Assembly (NCBI GenBank): GCA_013076295.1
Contig: RQOL01000466.1
Location: 4,073,080 to 4,137,079 of the forward strand
Length of the DNA stretch: 64,000 bases
Direction: 5' to 3'
Source of the DNA: Sanderia malayensis
Lineage: Eukaryota; Cnidaria; Scyphozoa; Semaeostomeae; Pelagiidae
The notes beneath the pieces are model-generated. The model was not told where the DNA came from. It saw only the letters and a program-made list of their open reading frames with translations, and did no database searches. The translations under genes and the position numbers were made by a program. Every line of letters begins with the position of its first letter. The stretch's first letter is position 1. Positions 60,820 through 64,000 of the stretch are shown here, in pieces.

Positions 60820-63800
60820 ATGGCTGGAATTTTAAAAGATGTGCAAGAACTAACGCGACGAGTTCATAAAAGCTTGGAATGTGCAATTTGGTAGGCCATG
60901 AACTATTTACATGCTTCGTAGATTTATTTCTTCCATATATTCATCCACAATGTGGCCCTGGGTGTTGTAGTAGATATATCTTTGATTTGTTAACTTACTG
61001 ACCCTATCCCAGAGCCGTTTTCGATATAACCTTGTTGGTTATATTGAAAATAGTAGCTATGTAAACTTGTGATAATTTTGTATGAAACATTAAAATCACA
61101 CGTGGGCCGGCCGTGGACCCAAAGCCAAACGTGGCAAGAAAAGCACACAATCACCTCACCAATTCAAGCAACATACAGCCTTCTAACACTGAAACAAACA
61201 TATTTCATTAATTTACCAAATTATAATCATTTATTTTATATCATACTTTGTTTTATATTGCCACAAATTGTTTTTTAGCTTGGACATTCTTGATGAGCCA
61301 CATTCTACTCAATGCAATCATCAGTTTTGCAAGTATGCTGTTGTTTATACGTGTATCTAATTAAAAATTTTTTGCTTGCCTTTTCCAAAACTCCCTGCCC
61401 AACAATAAAATTTCTCAAAAAGTATCTAGAACTGTTATCATTATTTTTTTCAGAAATTGTCTTGACCAGTTGCTCTCTAAAAGAAAAAAGAAATCTGATG
61501 TGTTATGCCCTTTGTGCAAAGCAAAAGTCTCTAAAAGGTATTTCCTTGCAGACTATTTATATAAAGCACTATTAATCTGAAACTAATTCTGCAGTATCTT
61601 GCAATTTGAGAGACTACAGGTTCACTGTAATAGCCATAGTGCAAGTCTTCAGACATCAGTTTAGATATTAATTGCATTAGCAAATGTATTAATGTTTATA
61701 TTTTTAATACATTTGTATAATATTGGAATTGTATTGTCATTTACAACATTTCATTTCATCTTAGGGGTTTGAGAGAAAATGTTAAGCTGAGTGGAATTGT
61801 AAATGCTGTGAGAAATGTTCTCAACTCAATCGAAGAAGACCATGTTTCCTATGGTAAGTCTTTGTTTTGGACGTAGGTCAAGGTTCTCACCGCGAGTATG
61901 AAAATCCAGCCTAAATAGCAAATTGCTTCTTTATTAGTATGTTGCATTAAGCTAAAATTAATTACATTTTTCCACTTCCAGAGTTGGGTATCACAGAAGC
62001 AAATGAGATAACTTTGAAAAATGAAAATAAACATCAAAAATTAAAAAGTGTTGCAGTCAAACCAAAAGAAAATATTAGTATTGATGCAAAAGCTGCATTG
62101 TTGCAAGCATTTGAGTCTGCTCCTCTTGGGAGAAGAAAGCGCCAATCAAGGCACCCCAATGTCAATCAAAATCAGAAATCAGCCAATGAACATACAGCAG
62201 AGACTAATGCTGACACTGAGCACAAAATTAATGCTGAAAATGTTGCAACAGAAGAACATTTATTAGAAGGCAGCTCTATGAGTTCACCAGATCTTGTATC
62301 TGATCCTAAAGGCAAGATAATTAAAGCTGATGTTTGTTTAAGTCCAGAAACAGACACAAAATTCATTGTTTATGAAACACCGTTTGTTCAAGTGTCCCCA
62401 GAGACTCCCTGCCAAAGACCCACAGGGAAAAGTTTACCCCTGTTGAAAAAAGCTTTGAAAGATGTCAATTCTGATTCTGAAGGGTTCGGTTTTCAACAGC
62501 TTAAAGTGAAAAGAAAGACAAAGATATCACCAATTAATGAATTTGTTAGCCGAAGAGATTCTCAGATTGTTGAGAAATTGGAGTGTTTCGAGTTTGACGG
62601 GGAAGATTGTAGTGATATTTACGAACGTATTAATTCTCGATCCAGAAAAGTAAACACAATCTATGGTAAAGAAAATAAACATGGAGATATTTACTTGGAA
62701 AAGGTGATAAAGAAAGTAACGAAAAAGAAAGAACAAATTGAGTTGGTAAATAATACAATTAATGACCAAGAGGGTAATGTAGATGGTGCGAAGAATGAGG
62801 TGTCAAAATCTACGCGTAAGCGAAAGGGCAGGCCAAGGAGGAAAAACCCAAGGATTGTAGATGCTTCAACAGTTGCAACAAGCCAAACAATTGACAGTGA
62901 CAATACGCAGGACGGGAATGTTGAATGTTTGAAAAATGAGGGTATAGTTGTTGTTAATGAGCCTAAATGCAATAAAAGTGGACCAGTTGTTGTTGTGATC
63001 TCACCAGATGCTACTCAAGAGAATGTTCAGAAATTATCACAAAGCAGTGTTCAGAAATTGTCACAAAACAGCGTTGCTTATAATGATGTCTGCCAGGGTG
63101 TTTCCAAGAAAGCTGGTTCTGTAGACAAGGTTGCTGACGGTTCTGTTTGCAGTGGAGAGAATCTGGAAGTTATTGAAGCCAGCGTTTCATCTTTGTATGA
63201 ATTACCTGACTACGTGATAGATCCAATGGCGCATGTGCACGAGAAACATGACACAACAAAAGGTAATGTAGAGGATGAGATTGGTCTTGTTATGAAGAAC
63301 CAAGATGGGTTAGAAAGAAAGAGCCAGGAAAGCATCGCTACTGCAGCAAATACCCAAGCAAAAGACGGCGATGAAAGATGTGTCGCAGTCTCAGGAAATG
63401 ACAAGAGTCCTACTGAAAGAGAAACAATTACTGATGAAATGATTGAATGTGATGATGCTGCTAAGGCAAAGGACCAAAATTGTGCTACAGCAAAGGACCA
63501 AAATGTTTCTATAACAAAGGACCAGCCTGGCGCTATATTAGAGGACCGAGATCTTTCTATAACCGAAGACCAACATGTCTGTACAGCAGGGGGCCCAGAT
63601 GTTTCTGTAGCAGATGATCAAATTGCTGGTATGATAGAGGATCGAGATTTTGTTGCAGATAAGGCGAGCCTATCAACATGTGCCAGTGAGGTGGATTTAT
63701 TTTCACAAGACGTCGCAGAACCAATGCCGATTGACAAGGTGGATGTTACTGGAAACGTTGGCATGAATTCAGATCAGAAATCCGCTGGATCGGTTGATTT

Positions 63801-64000
63801 GTTTGACAGCCGCACAGCTACAGTAATGACTGATTGTACAATGTTTGAGTCTGAAAATATTTGCGAGAGAATTATGTTGAACAGAGGGAAGGCTGCGCCA
63901 AGTTTGTCCCAGGAGAGCCAGGAATCTACGAGTCTCCTGAAGGATAAGGTACCATCTGTTGAAACTGTAATTAACGAGGAGCAAAATGCTACGGTATCAA
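60820..64000 (+). CDS. BRCA1: BRCA1 homologue, N-terminal part (RING and central region), runs off window
   Basis: RING-type E3 ubiquitin ligase that pairs with BARD1 in homologous-recombination repair. Exons: 60820-60890, 61279-61332, 61454-61537, 61765-61853, then 61982 to beyond 64000 with no stop; 772 codons are seen. The RING is complete across the first three exons: ECAICLDIL, then STQCNHQFCKNCLDQLL (approximate at the junction), then VLCPLCKAKVSKR. These align with the human ECPICLELI, TKCDHIFCKFCMLKLL and QCPLCKNDITKR. A helix with RGLRENVKLSGIVNAVRNVL follows, as in human. The huge last exon in view corresponds to human exon 11: polar, low-complexity, with basic patches (TRKRKGRPRRKNPR). 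Residues at 63469-63660 form eight 8-residue repeats. The BRCT domains must lie to the right of the window. Confidence 0.9.
63469..63660 (+). repeat. 24-bp coding minisatellite in BRCA1, eight units
   Basis: The 8-residue units follow a (K/E)DQxxxxx pattern, e.g. KDQNCATA, KDQNVSIT, KDQPGAIL, EDRDLSIT and EDQHVCTA. Copies are diverged but keep the length exactly. Confidence 0.8.

Noticed and set aside
1..64000. CRISPR array, phage or bacterial operon
   Set aside because: The window is intron-rich animal DNA; the only regular arrays are satellites and microsatellites.

Overview
This is nuclear DNA from an animal. It has short exons split by GT-AG introns, about 35-40% GC by eye, many terminal-inverted-repeat (TIR) transposons, and interstitial TTAGGG-type telomere motifs. 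Spliced proteins that resemble their human counterparts closely (RSU1 predicted at 278 aa against 277 in human; RSPH1, TRNT1, TAF1B, DYNC2I1/WDR60, FBXL7, BRCA1), together with an intronless class A GPCR and a GluR0-like channel, suggest a non-bilaterian or basal animal. A cnidarian, probably an anthozoan, is my best guess. The taxon is inference; the gene identities rest on conserved motifs and exon phases read by eye.

Layout, left to right. 1-4607 (-): 5' half of DYNC2I1/WDR60 (dynein-2 intermediate chain), interrupted by a 781-bp TIR element. 5186-5596: small TIR element (MITE). 9218-13686 (+): LIV-1 family ZIP zinc transporter, eight exons. 14520-15165: telomere-motif satellite plus tRNA-like element, copy A. 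15641-18334 (+): glutamate-receptor-like channel with the potassium filter TVGYGD. 18481-20665: dispersed element, one copy lying in a duplication of the RSU1 last-exon acceptor. 20072-22930 (-): RSU1, nine coding exons. 23343-24401: TIR element with a 9-bp target duplication. 25060-26110: ~188-bp satellite. 26940-28045: satellite/tRNA-like block, copy B, ending just before TAF1B. 28078-32685 (+): TAF1B. 32972-34828 (+): TRNT1. 37664-39813 (+): small secreted VWC protein with an FPPRG-repeat tail. 40921-41952 (+): GPCR. 43176-44991 (+): RSPH1. 48703-58904 (+): FBXL7, with a proposed first coding exon 8 kb upstream; the intron carries a decayed pogo-like transposon, a retroposon-like repeat and a hairpin. 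60820 to the window end (+): 5' part of BRCA1 (RING plus the large central exon).

The genes are independent eukaryotic units, not an operon. Loose themes are cilia (DYNC2I1, RSPH1), RNA and ribosome production (TAF1B, TRNT1), adhesion and signalling (RSU1, GPCR, FBXL7), ion transport (ZIP, GluR0-like channel) and DNA repair (BRCA1). The most unusual items are the GluR0-like potassium channel, the telomere-motif satellite whose units look like small promoters, the duplicated RSU1 splice acceptor that would truncate the protein, and the VWC protein with a possible amidated-peptide tail.
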